Shown in pieces: positions 34,723 through 44,028 of a DNA stretch of 61,169 nucleotides (position 1 is its first letter; each line of letters starts with the position of its first letter). The stretch is taken from contig NZ_JFHE01000032.1 in assembly GCF_000698555.1 (NCBI RefSeq), forward strand, positions 1 to 61,169, in the 5' to 3' direction. The notes under the pieces were generated by a model. The model saw nothing but the letters and a program-made list of their open reading frames with translations, was not told the origin of the DNA and made no database searches. The position numbers and the translations under genes were made by a program. The DNA is from Caballeronia grimmiae. GTDB lineage: Bacteria; Pseudomonadota; Gammaproteobacteria; Burkholderiales; Burkholderiaceae.

Positions 34723-35370
34723 ATGTCGCTCTATCCCACACTTTCCGCTTTGCTGGACTATCCGGAAGCCGCGCTGATCGATGCGCTGCCGGAAATCGAA
34801 GCCGCGCTCGCTGCGTCGCCGCGTGCGCGGGCGAGCCTGTCGCCGCTCGTCGATGCGCTGAAGTCGCGCTCGCTGATCGAATCGCAGGAGACCTACGTCG
34901 CGACCTTCGATCGCACGCCGTCGCAATCGCTGCACATGTTCGAGCACGTGCACGGCGAAAGCCGCGACCGCGGCCCCGCGATGGTCGATCTGATCGACGA
35001 GTATCGTGCGCTCGGGCTTGAAGTGACGAGCAACGAATTGCCGGACTACGTGCCGCTCTTTCTCGAAGTGCTCGGTCTCATCGATCCCGCGAAGGCGCAG
35101 TCGCTGCTCGATGAAGCGATTCACGTGCTGAACGCGATCGGCGAGCGGCTGGCGAAGAACGAGAGTCCTTATGCGGGCGTGTTCGACGTGCTGCGCACGC
35201 TCGCTTCCGTCGAGCCTCGCCCGCTCACGCAACCGCCCGTGCGCGACATGGACGAGGCGCTCGAAATGTTCGGCCCCGGTCACGATGGCGTCGAGCCGCT
35301 GCTCGTGCCGTCGCGTGGTGCTTCAACGCAGACTATCCGTTTTCATCCGACCGTAAAGGAGGCACGATGA
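34723..35370 (+). CDS. narJ: Nitrate reductase molybdenum cofactor assembly chaperone
   Basis: A 215-residue system-specific chaperone needed to insert the molybdenum cofactor into NarG before membrane docking; it is not part of the final enzyme. TYVATFDRTPSQSLHMFEHV and HGESRDRGPAMVDLIDEY are the NarJ signatures. Of two nearby ATGs (34717 and 34723) the second is chosen because GAAGGA at 34711-34716 is too close to the first. The gene overlaps narI by four bases. Confidence 0.94.
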   Translation: MSLYPTLSALLDYPEAALIDALPEIEAALAASPRARASLSPLVDALKSRSLIESQETYVATFDRTPSQSLHMFEHVHGESRDRGPAMVDLIDEYRALGLEVTSNELPDYVPLFLEVLGLIDPAKAQSLLDEAIHVLNAIGERLAKNESPYAGVFDVLRTLASVEPRPLTQPPVRDMDEALEMFGPGHDGVEPLLVPSRGASTQTIRFHPTVKEAR

Positions 35371-36041
35371 ACACCTTTCTGTTCGGCATCTATCCGTATA
35401 TCGCGGCGTGCATCTTTCTGTTCGGCAGCCTGATGCGCTTCGAGCGCGAGCAATACAGCTGGAAAGCCGATAGCACGCAACTCATCGAGCGCGGCAATCT
35501 GAGGCTCGGCAACATCCTCTTTCATATCGGCATTTTGGGGCTGTTTTTCGGGCATCTGTTCGGCCTGCTCACGCCCGTCGCGGTATGGGACTGGCTCGGC
35601 GTCGCGCATAGCGTGAAGCAGGCCGTCGCGATGATCGCCGGCGGCGTGATGGGGACGATGTGTCTCGCGGGCCTCGTGATCCTGCTGCATCGCCGTCTGA
35701 CTAGCGCGCGGCTTTCCGCCGTCACGAAGACCGGCGACCGCGTGCTGCTGCTGTGGATTTTCGTCACGCTGCTGCTCGGTTTGTCGACTATCGGCGAATC
35801 CGCGGGCCACATGGACGGCGCGATGATGGTCAGCCTGATGACCTGGGCGCAGCATATCTTCACGTTCCAGGGCGATGCCGCGAGCCATGTCGCGAACGCG
35901 CCGCTGCTGTTCCGCGTGCATCTCTTCATGGGCATGAGCCTGTTCGTGATCTTTCCGTTTACGCGCCTCGTGCACGTATGGAGCGGCTTCGCGTCGGTGA
36001 CGTACGTCGCGCGCGCGTGGCAGCTCGTGCGCAGCCGCTGA
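35367..36041 (+). CDS. narI: Respiratory nitrate reductase gamma subunit (cytochrome b)
   Basis: A 224-residue membrane subunit with five hydrophobic helices that binds two b haems, oxidises quinol and anchors NarGH. LFHIGILGLFFGHLFG supplies the first haem histidines, and the partner histidines lie in the last helices (FRVHLFMGMSLFVIFPFTRLVHVW). Length and start (MNTFLFGIYPYIAACIFLFG) are standard. ATGA overlap with narJ. narX follows after 2 bases, so the sensor is probably cotranscribed. Confidence 0.96.
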   Translation: MNTFLFGIYPYIAACIFLFGSLMRFEREQYSWKADSTQLIERGNLRLGNILFHIGILGLFFGHLFGLLTPVAVWDWLGVAHSVKQAVAMIAGGVMGTMCLAGLVILLHRRLTSARLSAVTKTGDRVLLLWIFVTLLLGLSTIGESAGHMDGAMMVSLMTWAQHIFTFQGDAASHVANAPLLFRVHLFMGMSLFVIFPFTRLVHVWSGFASVTYVARAWQLVRSR

Positions 36042-36043
36042 AC

Positions 36044-37945
36044 ATGGAGACGGTCGCGGTTCATCCACCGATGCGCGAGCGGCTCGCCACCCGCATCGTC
36101 ATGTTGTCAGCGGTGGCGCTCGTGCTCGTGCTGACGATGATCGGCGGCACGCTGTGGCTCTCGTGGCAGCTTCAGGGCGCGGGCGCCGCGATCAACGATG
36201 CCGGCAGCTTGCGCATGCGCGCGAACGCAGTCGGCATTGCGCTGCTCTCGGCGCAGCGTGATGGCAACGCAGCGGCGGCGGACGAGCACATCGCGCTGAT
36301 GAACGCCACGCTCGATCGTCTGCGGCGCGGCGATGCGGCGCGTCCGCTTTTCCTTCCCGACGATGCGGGCATTCGCCAGCAATTCGGCAGCGTCGCCGAT
36401 GCGTGGCACAAGCGCCTGGAACCTGCGGCGCGCGATACGGCGAACGCATCGCGCTATCTGGCGGGGTTGCCTTCGTTCGTCGCGGGCGCCGACACGCTCG
36501 TCAAGCTCATCGAACAGGAGAACGCGCGCAAGACCGCGTGGCTGCGCACCTCGCAGATGGCGCTCGCGGCGCTGTCGTGTCTTGGCACGGTGGCGATCGT
36601 GTATCTGCTGTATCTGTGGTTTGTCGCGCCCGTGCAGCGTTTGCAGGACGGACTCGCGCGCATCCAGCGGCGCGAATTCGATGTACGGCTACCGGTCGAA
36701 TCGCACGATGAGTTCGGGAATCTGGCCGAAGGCTTCAACCAGATGGCCGCCGAATTGCAGGCGCTTTACGGCGATCTGGCCGGGCGTGTCGAAGCGAAGA
36801 CGGCGGAGCTTGCGGCGCAGAATCGCGAGCTGACCGCGCTGTATGAGATGACTGCGTTCCTCAATTTGCCCAACGACGTGCCCGCGCTGTGCGACGGTTT
36901 CATCGCGCGTCTGACGCATCAGTTCGACGCATCGGGTGCGACCGTCCGCCTCGTTTCCGACGAGGACGATCGCCTGCATCTCGTTGCATCCCACGGGGTG
37001 CCGCCCGAACTGCTCGACGCCGAACGCTGCATGCCCGTCGACGATTGCCTGTGCGGCGACGCCGCGACGCAAGGCGCGGGCGTCATCCACGATGCGGGGC
37101 GCATGAGTCGGCGGCCGTGTCAGATCGACGCATCGGCGGGCGTGGCCGCGTTCGGCATCGTGTCGCAGGGCGAGAAGCTCGGCTCGTTCTCGCTGCACTT
37201 CGACACGAAGCGCCCGATCCCCGCATCCGAGATGAAGCTGCTGGAAACGCTCGGCAAGCACTTCGGCACTGCGCTCAAGAACCGCCGGCTAGCGGCGCTC
37301 GAACGGCAATTCGCGGTATCGGAAGAACGGAACCTCGTCGCTCAGGGCTTGCACGACAGCATCGCGCAAAGTCTCAACTTCCTCAAGATGCAGGTGCATC
37401 TGCTCGACGCCGCCGCCCGCGACGCACGCATGGACGAAATACGCGAGATCGTGCCGCTGCTGCAGGGCGGCGTCGCGGAAAGCTACGACGACGTGCGCGA
37501 ACTACTCAACAACTTCCGCTCGAAGCTCGGCAGCGGCAAGTTTCGGTATGCGGTGGAAAGCACGATGGAGCGCTTCCGATCGCAGGCGGGCATAGCGGTG
37601 GCGCTGGAGTATCGCGAAGCGGGCGGGCCGCCGCTTGCGGCGGATCATCAATTACAGATCATTTTCATCCTGCAGGAAGCGTTGTCGAACGTGCGCAAGC
37701 ATGCCGAAGCAAGTCGAGTTCATGTGACGATCGTCAACGATAGCGAATTCCGGCTCTTGGTCGAAGACGATGGCCAGGGCTACGATCCTGACGATATGGG
37801 TTTCCTCGACGAAAGGCACGTGGGTTTTCACATCATGCGAGAGCGCGCGGAACGGCTGTCAGCCACGCTTCAACTGACCGGATCGCCGGGGCGCGGCGCG
37901 CGCGTCGAACTCGTGCTGCCCACTCACGCGCGTCAGGCCGTCTGA
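36044..37945 (+). CDS. narX: Nitrate/nitrite sensor histidine kinase
   Basis: This 633-residue membrane kinase controls NarL. It has a first membrane helix (about 16-40) followed by the periplasmic nitrate P-box (AAINDAGSLRMRANA, near 48-62), a second helix near 170-190, a HAMP linker, a GAF-like central region with clustered cysteines (RCMPVDDCLCG), and a HisKA_3 domain with phosphoacceptor His437 (QGLHDSIAQSLNFLKMQ). An HATPase domain follows (LQEALSNVRKHAEA, VEDDGQGYD). The start at 36044 is 2 bases after narI; the frame is open upstream through narI but is not coding. narL follows directly. Confidence 0.94.
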   Translation: METVAVHPPMRERLATRIVMLSAVALVLVLTMIGGTLWLSWQLQGAGAAINDAGSLRMRANAVGIALLSAQRDGNAAAADEHIALMNATLDRLRRGDAARPLFLPDDAGIRQQFGSVADAWHKRLEPAARDTANASRYLAGLPSFVAGADTLVKLIEQENARKTAWLRTSQMALAALSCLGTVAIVYLLYLWFVAPVQRLQDGLARIQRREFDVRLPVESHDEFGNLAEGFNQMAAELQALYGDLAGRVEAKTAELAAQNRELTALYEMTAFLNLPNDVPALCDGFIARLTHQFDASGATVRLVSDEDDRLHLVASHGVPPELLDAERCMPVDDCLCGDAATQGAGVIHDAGRMSRRPCQIDASAGVAAFGIVSQGEKLGSFSLHFDTKRPIPASEMKLLETLGKHFGTALKNRRLAALERQFAVSEERNLVAQGLHDSIAQSLNFLKMQVHLLDAAARDARMDEIREIVPLLQGGVAESYDDVRELLNNFRSKLGSGKFRYAVESTMERFRSQAGIAVALEYREAGGPPLAADHQLQIIFILQEALSNVRKHAEASRVHVTIVNDSEFRLLVEDDGQGYDPDDMGFLDERHVGFHIMRERAERLSATLQLTGSPGRGARVELVLPTHARQAV

Positions 37946-37956
37946 CGCTTCTCATC

Positions 37957-38646
37957 ATGGCCATACGCATCCTGCTCATCGACGATCACACGCTGTTCCG
38001 CTCGGGCGTGCGCGCGCTGCTGCAGCGCACGCCGGATTTCGAGATCGTCGGTGAAGCGGCGGACGGGCTGGAGGGCATCAAGCGGGCGAAACAGTTCTGC
38101 CCCGATGTGATCCTGCTCGATATCAACATGCCGGGGCTGTCGGGCCTTGAAACCTTGCGGCTGCTCGTGCAGGACTTGCCGCAGACAGCGGTGGTCATGC
38201 TGACGGTCTCCGAAGATGTCGATGAACTCGCTGTCGCGCTGCGCGACGGCGCATCCGGCTATCTGCTGAAGAACATCGAAGCCGACACGCTCGCGGCGGC
38301 CATTCGCAAGGCGGCGGCGGGCCAGCCCGTCATCGCCGACGACATGACCGTCAAGCTCGTCGCGAGCATGCGCCGTCCGGCGCCAGCGATGAAAGGCGAC
38401 GCCGCGCCGGTCGTCAGCGCATCGGCGGCGGCCGATCCGCTGACCTCGCGCGAACGCGACATCATCCGCGAACTGTCGCGCGGCGGAAGCAACAAGGAAA
38501 TCGCGCGCACGCTGTCGCTCGCGGAGAGCACCGTCAAAATCCACGTGCGGAACATTCTGCGCAAGCTCAATTTCACGAGCCGCGTTCAGGTCGCGCTCTA
38601 TGCAGCCGGGCGCGATGCCGCGTCCGTGCTTTCCGAATCCAATTGA
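37957..38646 (+). CDS. narL: Nitrate/nitrite response regulator
   Basis: A 229-residue response regulator: receiver domain with Asp9-Asp10, phosphoacceptor Asp55 (VILLDINMPG) and a lysine in YLLKN, a flexible Ala-rich linker (about 130-150), and a LuxR-type helix-turn-helix (LTSRERDIIRELSRGGSNKE, then IARTLSLAESTVKIHV). It is 11 bases after narX and is its cognate partner. When phosphorylated it should activate the nar genes in the presence of nitrate. Residue spacing agrees with E. coli NarL. Confidence 0.95.
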   Translation: MAIRILLIDDHTLFRSGVRALLQRTPDFEIVGEAADGLEGIKRAKQFCPDVILLDINMPGLSGLETLRLLVQDLPQTAVVMLTVSEDVDELAVALRDGASGYLLKNIEADTLAAAIRKAAAGQPVIADDMTVKLVASMRRPAPAMKGDAAPVVSASAAADPLTSRERDIIRELSRGGSNKEIARTLSLAESTVKIHVRNILRKLNFTSRVQVALYAAGRDAASVLSESN

Positions 38647-38696
38647 ACGCCTCATGCGTCGAGCATGTCATGAGCGCTTTGTCACGCAGTCACATC

Positions 38697-39905
38697 ATGA
38701 ATCGAAATCAAGCTGAAACTTCGTCTTCTTCGACGTCCGCGTATCACGGCTTCGCGCCGCTCAAAATTCGCGGGCGCAGCGTGCTACCCATCGTGCAGGG
38801 CGGCATGGGCGTCGGCATCTCGGCGCACCGGCTTGCGGGCAGCGTCGCGCGGGAAGGCGCCGTCGGGACGATCGCGAGCATCGACTTGCGTCATCATCAC
38901 GCGGATCTGACCGCGGCGTGCAAGGCCGATCCTTCGCGCGAGACGCTGGAACAGGCCAATCTCACCGCGCTTGCACGCGAGATTCGCAGTGCGCGAGCGT
39001 TGTCGGAAGGGCGCGGCATGATCGCCGTGAACGTGATGAAAGCGGTCAGCGCGCACGCCGATTACGTGCGCGTGGCCTGCGAGGAAGGCGCGGACGCCAT
39101 CGTGATGGGCGCCGGCCTGCCCCTCGACTTGCCCGATCTCACGGCTGGCCACGATATCGCGCTGATCCCCATTCTCTCCGACAGCCGTGGCGTCAATCTG
39201 GTCCTCAAGAAGTGGATGAAGAAAGGGCGCTTGCCGGATGCGATCGTGATCGAACATCCGGCACATGCGGGCGGGCACCTTGGCGTGACCGACGTGGCGG
39301 ATATGAACAACGAGCGCTTCGAATTCGCCCGCGTGCTCGAAGAACTGGAAGCCGTGTTTGCGACACTCGGCATCGCGCGCTCGGACGTGCCGGTGATCGT
39401 CGGGGGCGGGATCAACAGTCACGAGGCGGTGCGCGCATGGCTGACGGCGGGCGCGAATGGCGTGCAGATCGGCACGCCGTTCGCCGTCACGGAGGAAGGC
39501 GACGCGCACCCGGAGTTCAAACGCGTGCTGGCGGAAGCGACGCCGGAAGACATCGTCGAGTTCGTCAGCGTCACGGGATTGCCGGCGCGTGCGGTCAAGA
39601 CGCCGTGGCTCATGCGCTATCTGCGCAACGAGGACCGCATCCGCACGAAGATCGGCGCACGCAAGCAGACTTGCCCGACCGCGCTCGAATGCCTCAGCGT
39701 GTGCGGTCTGCGCGACGGCATCGAGAAGTTCGGTCACTTTTGTATCGATACGCGGCTTGCGGCGGCGCTGCGCGGCGATGTCGGCAACGGACTCTTCTTC
39801 CGTGGCCGCGAAAAACTGCCGTTCGGCGCCGCGATTCGCAGCGTGCGTGAGTTGATCGAACTGCTCCTCACGGGCACGACGAAGACGGCGGCAGCCGGGT
39901 GCTGA
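38697..39905 (+). CDS. Nitronate monooxygenase family flavoprotein
   Basis: A roughly 402-residue TIM-barrel FMN enzyme of the nitronate monooxygenase/2-nitropropane dioxygenase family. LPIVQGGMGVGIS, VEHPAHAGGHLG-like IEHPAHAGGHLGVTD, VIVGGGINSHEAVR and GANGVQIGTPFAVTEE are family hallmarks for FMN and substrate binding. The start is uncertain: ATGs at 38670 and 38697 are both open and neither has a good ribosome site. It follows narL by about 50 bases on the same strand. A role in detoxifying nitro compounds formed during nitrate respiration is possible but not shown. Confidence 0.87.
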   Translation: MNRNQAETSSSSTSAYHGFAPLKIRGRSVLPIVQGGMGVGISAHRLAGSVAREGAVGTIASIDLRHHHADLTAACKADPSRETLEQANLTALAREIRSARALSEGRGMIAVNVMKAVSAHADYVRVACEEGADAIVMGAGLPLDLPDLTAGHDIALIPILSDSRGVNLVLKKWMKKGRLPDAIVIEHPAHAGGHLGVTDVADMNNERFEFARVLEELEAVFATLGIARSDVPVIVGGGINSHEAVRAWLTAGANGVQIGTPFAVTEEGDAHPEFKRVLAEATPEDIVEFVSVTGLPARAVKTPWLMRYLRNEDRIRTKIGARKQTCPTALECLSVCGLRDGIEKFGHFCIDTRLAAALRGDVGNGLFFRGREKLPFGAAIRSVRELIELLLTGTTKTAAAGC

Positions 39906-40024
39906 TTGACGCTTCGTGTCGCAACGCCGCGTTTCTGCGGTGCGCTCATCGAATGGAAGTCGTCCAAAGAGCGCGCGGCCGCTAGCGTCATACGCTGAAG
40001 GCGATCAATCGAAGAGCATGCACC

Positions 40025-40243
40025 ATGGCCAAGCGATTTCCCCTTCATCCGAAGCACCCTGAGCGCAATTGCTGGGGCTGCGACCATTATTGCGCGGCGG
40101 ACGCCATGCGCTGCGGCAACGGATCGAACCGCACGCAGCATCCGGCCGAACTGTTGGGCGAAGACTGGTACGAGTGCGGCGACTGGGGTCTCGATGTTGC
40201 GGAAGGCGCGACATCGATCGAGCCAGCCGCAGCCAGGGCGTGA
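40025..40243 (+). CDS. DUF3079 family protein
   Basis: A 72-residue protein with FPLHPKHPERNCWGCDHYCA then ADAMRCGNG and RTQHPAELLGEDWYE, the consensus I recall for DUF3079, a small Cys-rich family common in Burkholderiales. The CxxC-x3-C plus further Cys could bind a metal such as zinc. It is cytoplasmic with no signal peptide. Function unknown. It precedes another hypothetical gene on the same strand. Confidence 0.85.
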   Translation: MAKRFPLHPKHPERNCWGCDHYCAADAMRCGNGSNRTQHPAELLGEDWYECGDWGLDVAEGATSIEPAAARA

Positions 40244-40358
40244 CGCGGCGCGAAACGGACTGAATTCGAACGCGGGCCGGGTATTCGTCCTGCTCCTACG
40301 TGCCGGCGCAGGGTGGCTGCCTAGAATCTCGGCAACTCAACTCACCGCGTTGCCCGCC

Positions 40359-40790
40359 ATGCGCACCAAGCTCGAATTCGAATCACCGGAAGGCCGTCTG
40401 TCCCTGCATATCGACGATGTGCAGTTCATGGCTTACGACGCCGCCGAAACGGCGATGAAGTCGATGTGCAAGTTCGTCGAGCGCATGCGCGACATGGGCC
40501 TGGGCGGTCTCGCTGACACACATGCGCGCGTGTGCGCGCAGAATCGCGTCAACGTGATGGAACTGCGCGAGGCCCACGACGACGCGCAAACGCTGCTTGC
40601 ATGCGGCGCGGTAGGCGATGCGATGGCGGACACCATCACGCCCCGGCTCGATATATTGCGCGAGGACATTGCGCGGACGCATCGGCAGATGCGCGAGAGC
40701 GTGGATCGGCTGGCCGCGTTGTCGGCGGCGTGTCATCAGGCGTTGAGCCAGATTCCGGGCTACACGCCGCCAAAGCGCGCGATCGGCTGA
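40359..40790 (+). CDS. Hypothetical helical protein
   Basis: A 143-residue soluble, mostly helical protein (AETAMKSMCKFVERMRDMGL, DILREDIARTHRQMRESVDR). The ATG at 40359 is chosen because the upstream open frame overlaps the DUF3079 gene and reads as low-quality Arg-rich sequence. The Met-rich heptad-like helices might form a coiled coil, loosely recalling phasins, but I see no diagnostic motif. Function unknown. Confidence 0.6.
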   Translation: MRTKLEFESPEGRLSLHIDDVQFMAYDAAETAMKSMCKFVERMRDMGLGGLADTHARVCAQNRVNVMELREAHDDAQTLLACGAVGDAMADTITPRLDILREDIARTHRQMRESVDRLAALSAACHQALSQIPGYTPPKRAIG

Positions 40791-40797
40791 CGCGCCT

Positions 40798-41100
40798 TCA
40801 TCCCCCAGAGTATTTCCGAAGCAGCGCATTGACGTCGATGCGCTGCCCTTGCAGCAGAAGCAGCCGTGCGTGCAATACCAGGTTTTCGATCAAGAGCAGC
40901 GCGGTCGTGAGCATGTAGGTGAGATTGACATCGCCCGCATTGAGGCCGCTGGCCTGCAGGTTCCGATGCTTCTCCAGTAGCGATGTCAACACGAGGCTGC
41001 GCAATTCGGGTTCACCGAACGGCAGATCGCCGTAATCGACGGGATCTTCCCATTCGAGTTCCGCGAGCAGGCCTGTCAATTCGCTGATGGTCACTTCCAT
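40798..41100 (-). CDS. Small hypothetical protein
   Basis: A 100-residue protein with an acidic N-terminal half (LAELEWEDPVDYGDLPFGEP) and a hydrophobic helical second half (YMLTTALLLIENLVLHARLL) that may be amphipathic or membrane-associated. GGAGACGTC precedes the ATG. No family recognised. It is convergent with the preceding helical protein gene. Confidence 0.6.
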   Translation of the reverse strand: MEVTISELTGLLAELEWEDPVDYGDLPFGEPELRSLVLTSLLEKHRNLQASGLNAGDVNLTYMLTTALLLIENLVLHARLLLLQGQRIDVNALLRKYSGG

Positions 41101-41225
41101 GACGTCTCCGGCGTGAGCATGCGTGGAGGGCGACAGCGTCTCAATGATGCCACGTGTCGGCCGGCGGCATCATCGCGCGATGAGCGGTAGACTGAATCGT
41201 CCACTTTGTCCGACCGATCAGCACG

Positions 41226-41546
41226 ATGCCCAGGCGCGCGCCCGAACCGTGGTATCACCCGCCGCAGGAAGAAGTCTGCGCGTTGTGCGGCCGTCCCGTG
41301 CCGCCTTCGGAGCGCGACTTGCATCATCTCGTGCCGAAGTCGCAGGGCGGCAAGCAGACGGCGGTGTTTCATCGTATTTGTCATCGGCAACTGCATGCGT
41401 TGTTCACCGAGAAGCAACTGGCGCAGCAGTTCTCTACCGTCGAAGCACTGCTTGCCGATGACACCGTGCGCGGCTTCGTCGAGTGGGTCAAGACGAAGCC
41501 GAACGGTTTCTATCAGCGCACGCGGCGGTCGTCGCGCAAGTCGTAG
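41226..41546 (+). CDS. HNH endonuclease-like protein
   Basis: A 106-residue protein with a treble-clef HNH pattern: CALCGRPV supplies the first zinc pair, then DLHHLVPKSQGGKQT with the catalytic-type His pair, and FHRICHRQLHALFTE for the second half. The layout resembles small stand-alone HNH proteins. No phage, restriction or toxin partner adjoins it, so its target is unknown. Its last 34 bases overlap the end of a convergent gene. Confidence 0.8.
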   Translation: MPRRAPEPWYHPPQEEVCALCGRPVPPSERDLHHLVPKSQGGKQTAVFHRICHRQLHALFTEKQLAQQFSTVEALLADDTVRGFVEWVKTKPNGFYQRTRRSSRKS

Positions 41547-41842
41547 CCGCGTGGCCCGGGCGTCCAATGCGCGCACGGCACGTCCTTGTTCAGCGCCGAC
41601 ATGCCGAAGCGCTGCATGACGAAGCTCTCCAGCACGAGATAAAGATCCGCTTCGCGCGGCCGCGTTCCCCAGCGGCTGTTGCCCGCCACCGACGCCACCG
41701 TGAACCAAGAGTGCGGCGGAAAGAGCTCGACGCGCAGCATGTCGTCCTGCAATATCCTGAGCCGTCCCGTGTCGGGATGGAACTCGGCGGTGACGGTTCC
41801 GCCCGGTAGATCGATGTGCACCCTCGTCGCATTCGCTTGCAT
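41513..41842 (-). CDS. Hypothetical protein
   Basis: A 109-residue soluble protein rich in beta-strand-like segments (VHIDLPGGTVTAEFHPDTGR, HSWFTVASVAG). The ATG at 41842 is preferred since AGGGCGAG lies upstream; the open frame extends further but shows no conserved look. It overlaps the HNH gene tail to tail by 34 bases. No family recognised. Confidence 0.55.
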   Translation of the reverse strand: MQANATRVHIDLPGGTVTAEFHPDTGRLRILQDDMLRVELFPPHSWFTVASVAGNSRWGTRPREADLYLVLESFVMQRFGMSALNKDVPCAHWTPGPRGYDLRDDRRVR

Positions 41843-42195
41843 GGTCTCGCCCTCTTTGTGGTTCCGATACGGTGCCGGCACGTTCGTGACAACGTTATGA
41901 CGCCCGTTCGCTCTCGAATAGTCCCGCTTAAGGAGGGGCGCATGTGTTGCCGCCCCGCCATTCATGCAGAGATATTCCGATAGGCATACAGTAATGAGGT
42001 TGCGTTCTGACGCCGAAGTATCGGCGGCATCGGCAACGAAGCAGCAACGGATGCAAAGCGTGGTGGCGAAGGTTCGCTCCCGCACATAAAATGCCGCGCA
42101 ACAGGCGCGGACCCGCCTGATCTGGCTGCGTCTTCGCAACAGTTAAAGACGCGAGTCTCATGCCGATACACACAAATCAAAGAGGAAATTCGTCC

Positions 42196-43254
42196 ATGTT
42201 CAAAGCGTATTCGTATGCAGCATCCGCAGCCGACAAGCCGCTCGGCCCGCTCGAGATTCAACGCCGCGACGTCGGCCCGAACGACGTGCGCATCGACATT
42301 CTTTTCTGCGGCGTCTGCCACTCCGATCTGCACATGGCGCGCAACGAGTGGGGCGGCACGAACTATCCGGTCGTGCCGGGTCACGAGATCGTCGGGCGCG
42401 TGGCGGAAGTCGGATCGGAGGTGACGAAGTTCAAGGCGGGCGATCTCGCGGGCGTCGGCTGCATGGTCGATTCGTGCCGCGTCTGCGAATCCTGCAAGGA
42501 AGGTCTCGAACAGTATTGCGAAGGTCCGGACGGCTTCATTCAAACGTATAACTCGCCGGACAAAAAAACGGGCGGCGTGACCTACGGCGGCTATTCGACG
42601 TCGATCGTCGTCGATGAAGCTTTCACGCTGCGCGTCCCCGAGAATCTCGAACTGGCCGCGGTGGCGCCGCTGCTGTGCGCGGGCATCACGACGTATTCGC
42701 CGCTGCGCCACTGGAACGTGAAACCGGGCGACAAAGTGGGCATCGTGGGCCTGGGCGGCCTGGGACATATGGGCGTGAAAATCGCAGCGGCGATGGGCGC
42801 GCATGTCGTGCTCTTCACCACGTCGCCGAACAAGACCGAAGATGCGAAGCGGCTTGGCGCACATGAGGTCGTCGTGTCGAAGGACCCGGACCAGATGGCC
42901 GCGCACGCGAACAGTTTCGACTACATCCTGAACACGGTGGCGGCGTCGCACAACCTCGACCAGTTCATTGCGCTGCTCAAGCGCGACGGCACGATGACGC
43001 TGGTCGGCGTGCCGGAGCATCCGCATCCGTCGCCGTCGGTGATGAACATGATTTTCAAGCGGCGCTCGCTCGCGGGATCGCTGATCGGCGGTATCGCGGA
43101 GACGCAGGAAATGCTGGATTTCTGCGGCAAGCATGGCATTACGTCGGACATCGAAATGATCCGCATGGACGAGATCGATACCGCTTACGAGCGCATGTTG
43201 AAGAGCGATGTGAAGTATCGGTTCGTGATCGACATGGGGACGATGGAGCGCTAA
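42196..43254 (+). CDS. Zinc-dependent NAD(P)-linked alcohol/aldehyde dehydrogenase (YahK/AdhC-like)
   Basis: A 352-residue medium-chain dehydrogenase. Catalytic zinc ligands are Cys41 (FCGVCHSDLH), His63 and Glu64 (PGHEIVG); structural zinc is held by Cys94, Cys97, Cys100 and Cys108. The cofactor fold is GLGGLGHMGVK. The pattern matches the cinnamyl-alcohol/YahK class that reduces aldehydes with NADPH. The start at 42196 follows AGAGGAAA; the frame is open 12 codons earlier. It is a single-gene unit ended by a hairpin. Confidence 0.93.
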   Translation: MFKAYSYAASAADKPLGPLEIQRRDVGPNDVRIDILFCGVCHSDLHMARNEWGGTNYPVVPGHEIVGRVAEVGSEVTKFKAGDLAGVGCMVDSCRVCESCKEGLEQYCEGPDGFIQTYNSPDKKTGGVTYGGYSTSIVVDEAFTLRVPENLELAAVAPLLCAGITTYSPLRHWNVKPGDKVGIVGLGGLGHMGVKIAAAMGAHVVLFTTSPNKTEDAKRLGAHEVVVSKDPDQMAAHANSFDYILNTVAASHNLDQFIALLKRDGTMTLVGVPEHPHPSPSVMNMIFKRRSLAGSLIGGIAETQEMLDFCGKHGITSDIEMIRMDEIDTAYERMLKSDVKYRFVIDMGTMER

Positions 43255-43265
43255 GGCGTGATGTG

Positions 43266-43289
43266 AGAAGGGCTCGGCGCAGCCCTTCT
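43266..43289 (+). terminator. Stem-loop after the alcohol dehydrogenase gene
   Basis: AGAAGGGCT and AGCCCTTCT form a perfect 9-bp stem around a six-base loop, 11 bases past the stop codon. TCATTT follows, a weak T-rich tail. This is a reasonable factor-independent terminator for the plus-strand gene. Confidence 0.65.
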
Positions 43290-43314
43290 TCATTTGAGGT
43301 ACACGGCGCGGTCG

Positions 43315-44028
43315 ATGTGTAACGATCTGCGCAGCCGTCTCCGCCGCAGCCCGAATCGCAAGCAGGCGATACGCCCTACGGGGCGCTGAATCCCGCCGCG
43401 CCGATCGCGCTGGTCGTCCTTTACACGCCGAACATCCGCGTATGGCGAGATCGCCGAGCGCAACCTGCGCCGCTATTGCGCGCGTCATGGCTACGCATTG
43501 CATGCGTACCGCGATGCGCCGCAGGAGGCCGGACAGAACGCGAGCGGCAACTGGCTGAAGCCGTGGGTGCTGCGCCGCCATTTGCCTGCGCATGAGTGGG
43601 TCATGTGGATCGATGCGGAGGTGCCCGTCGTCGATCAATCGATGCCGCTCGATGCGCTGCTCGCGAATCGCGATCGCCTCATCGCGATGGACATGAGCTG
43701 GCAGTTCAACTCGGGCATCATGGGCTTTCGACGCACGCAGGCGAACTTCGATGCTATCGGGGAAGTCGAGCAGGCTATCGGCGGCGTCGCGGACAAGTCG
43801 TCGACGTACGCGAGCGGCGGCGATCAGGACGCGTTCATCAAGGTGCTCGCGCGGCACGGCATGGCAAACGCGGAACTCGTCGACTGCATCACGTTGAACA
43901 CGCCGTATCAGTTGCAGAAGCCGGACAGCTTCATGGTTCACTACATGCACATGTGGCCGTCGCTGCGCGCGCTTGCCATGCATCACGGCGATTTTGCGAG
44001 CCAGATGCTGACCGAGCGGCGAGCCTGA
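43315..44028 (+). pseudogene. Glycosyltransferase-like gene disrupted by N-terminal frameshifts
   Basis: From about 43441 the frame reads YGEIAERNLRRYCARHGYAL, then LKPWVLRRHLP, HEWVMWIDAEVPVVD, MSWQFNSGIMGFRRTQANFD and DSFMVHYMHMWPSLRALAM. This GT-A-like pattern (a WxDA acidic motif and NSGxxxFR) recalls GMA12/MNN10-type glycosyltransferases. The expected preceding strand PIALVVLYTPNI is present but in another frame (about 43401-43436). A possible start, MCNDLRSRLRR at 43315, is in the first frame again and meets a stop at 43387. Two compensating frameshifts (near 43380 and 43440) are needed for one protein, so this is either decayed or carries base-calling errors. Confidence 0.58.
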
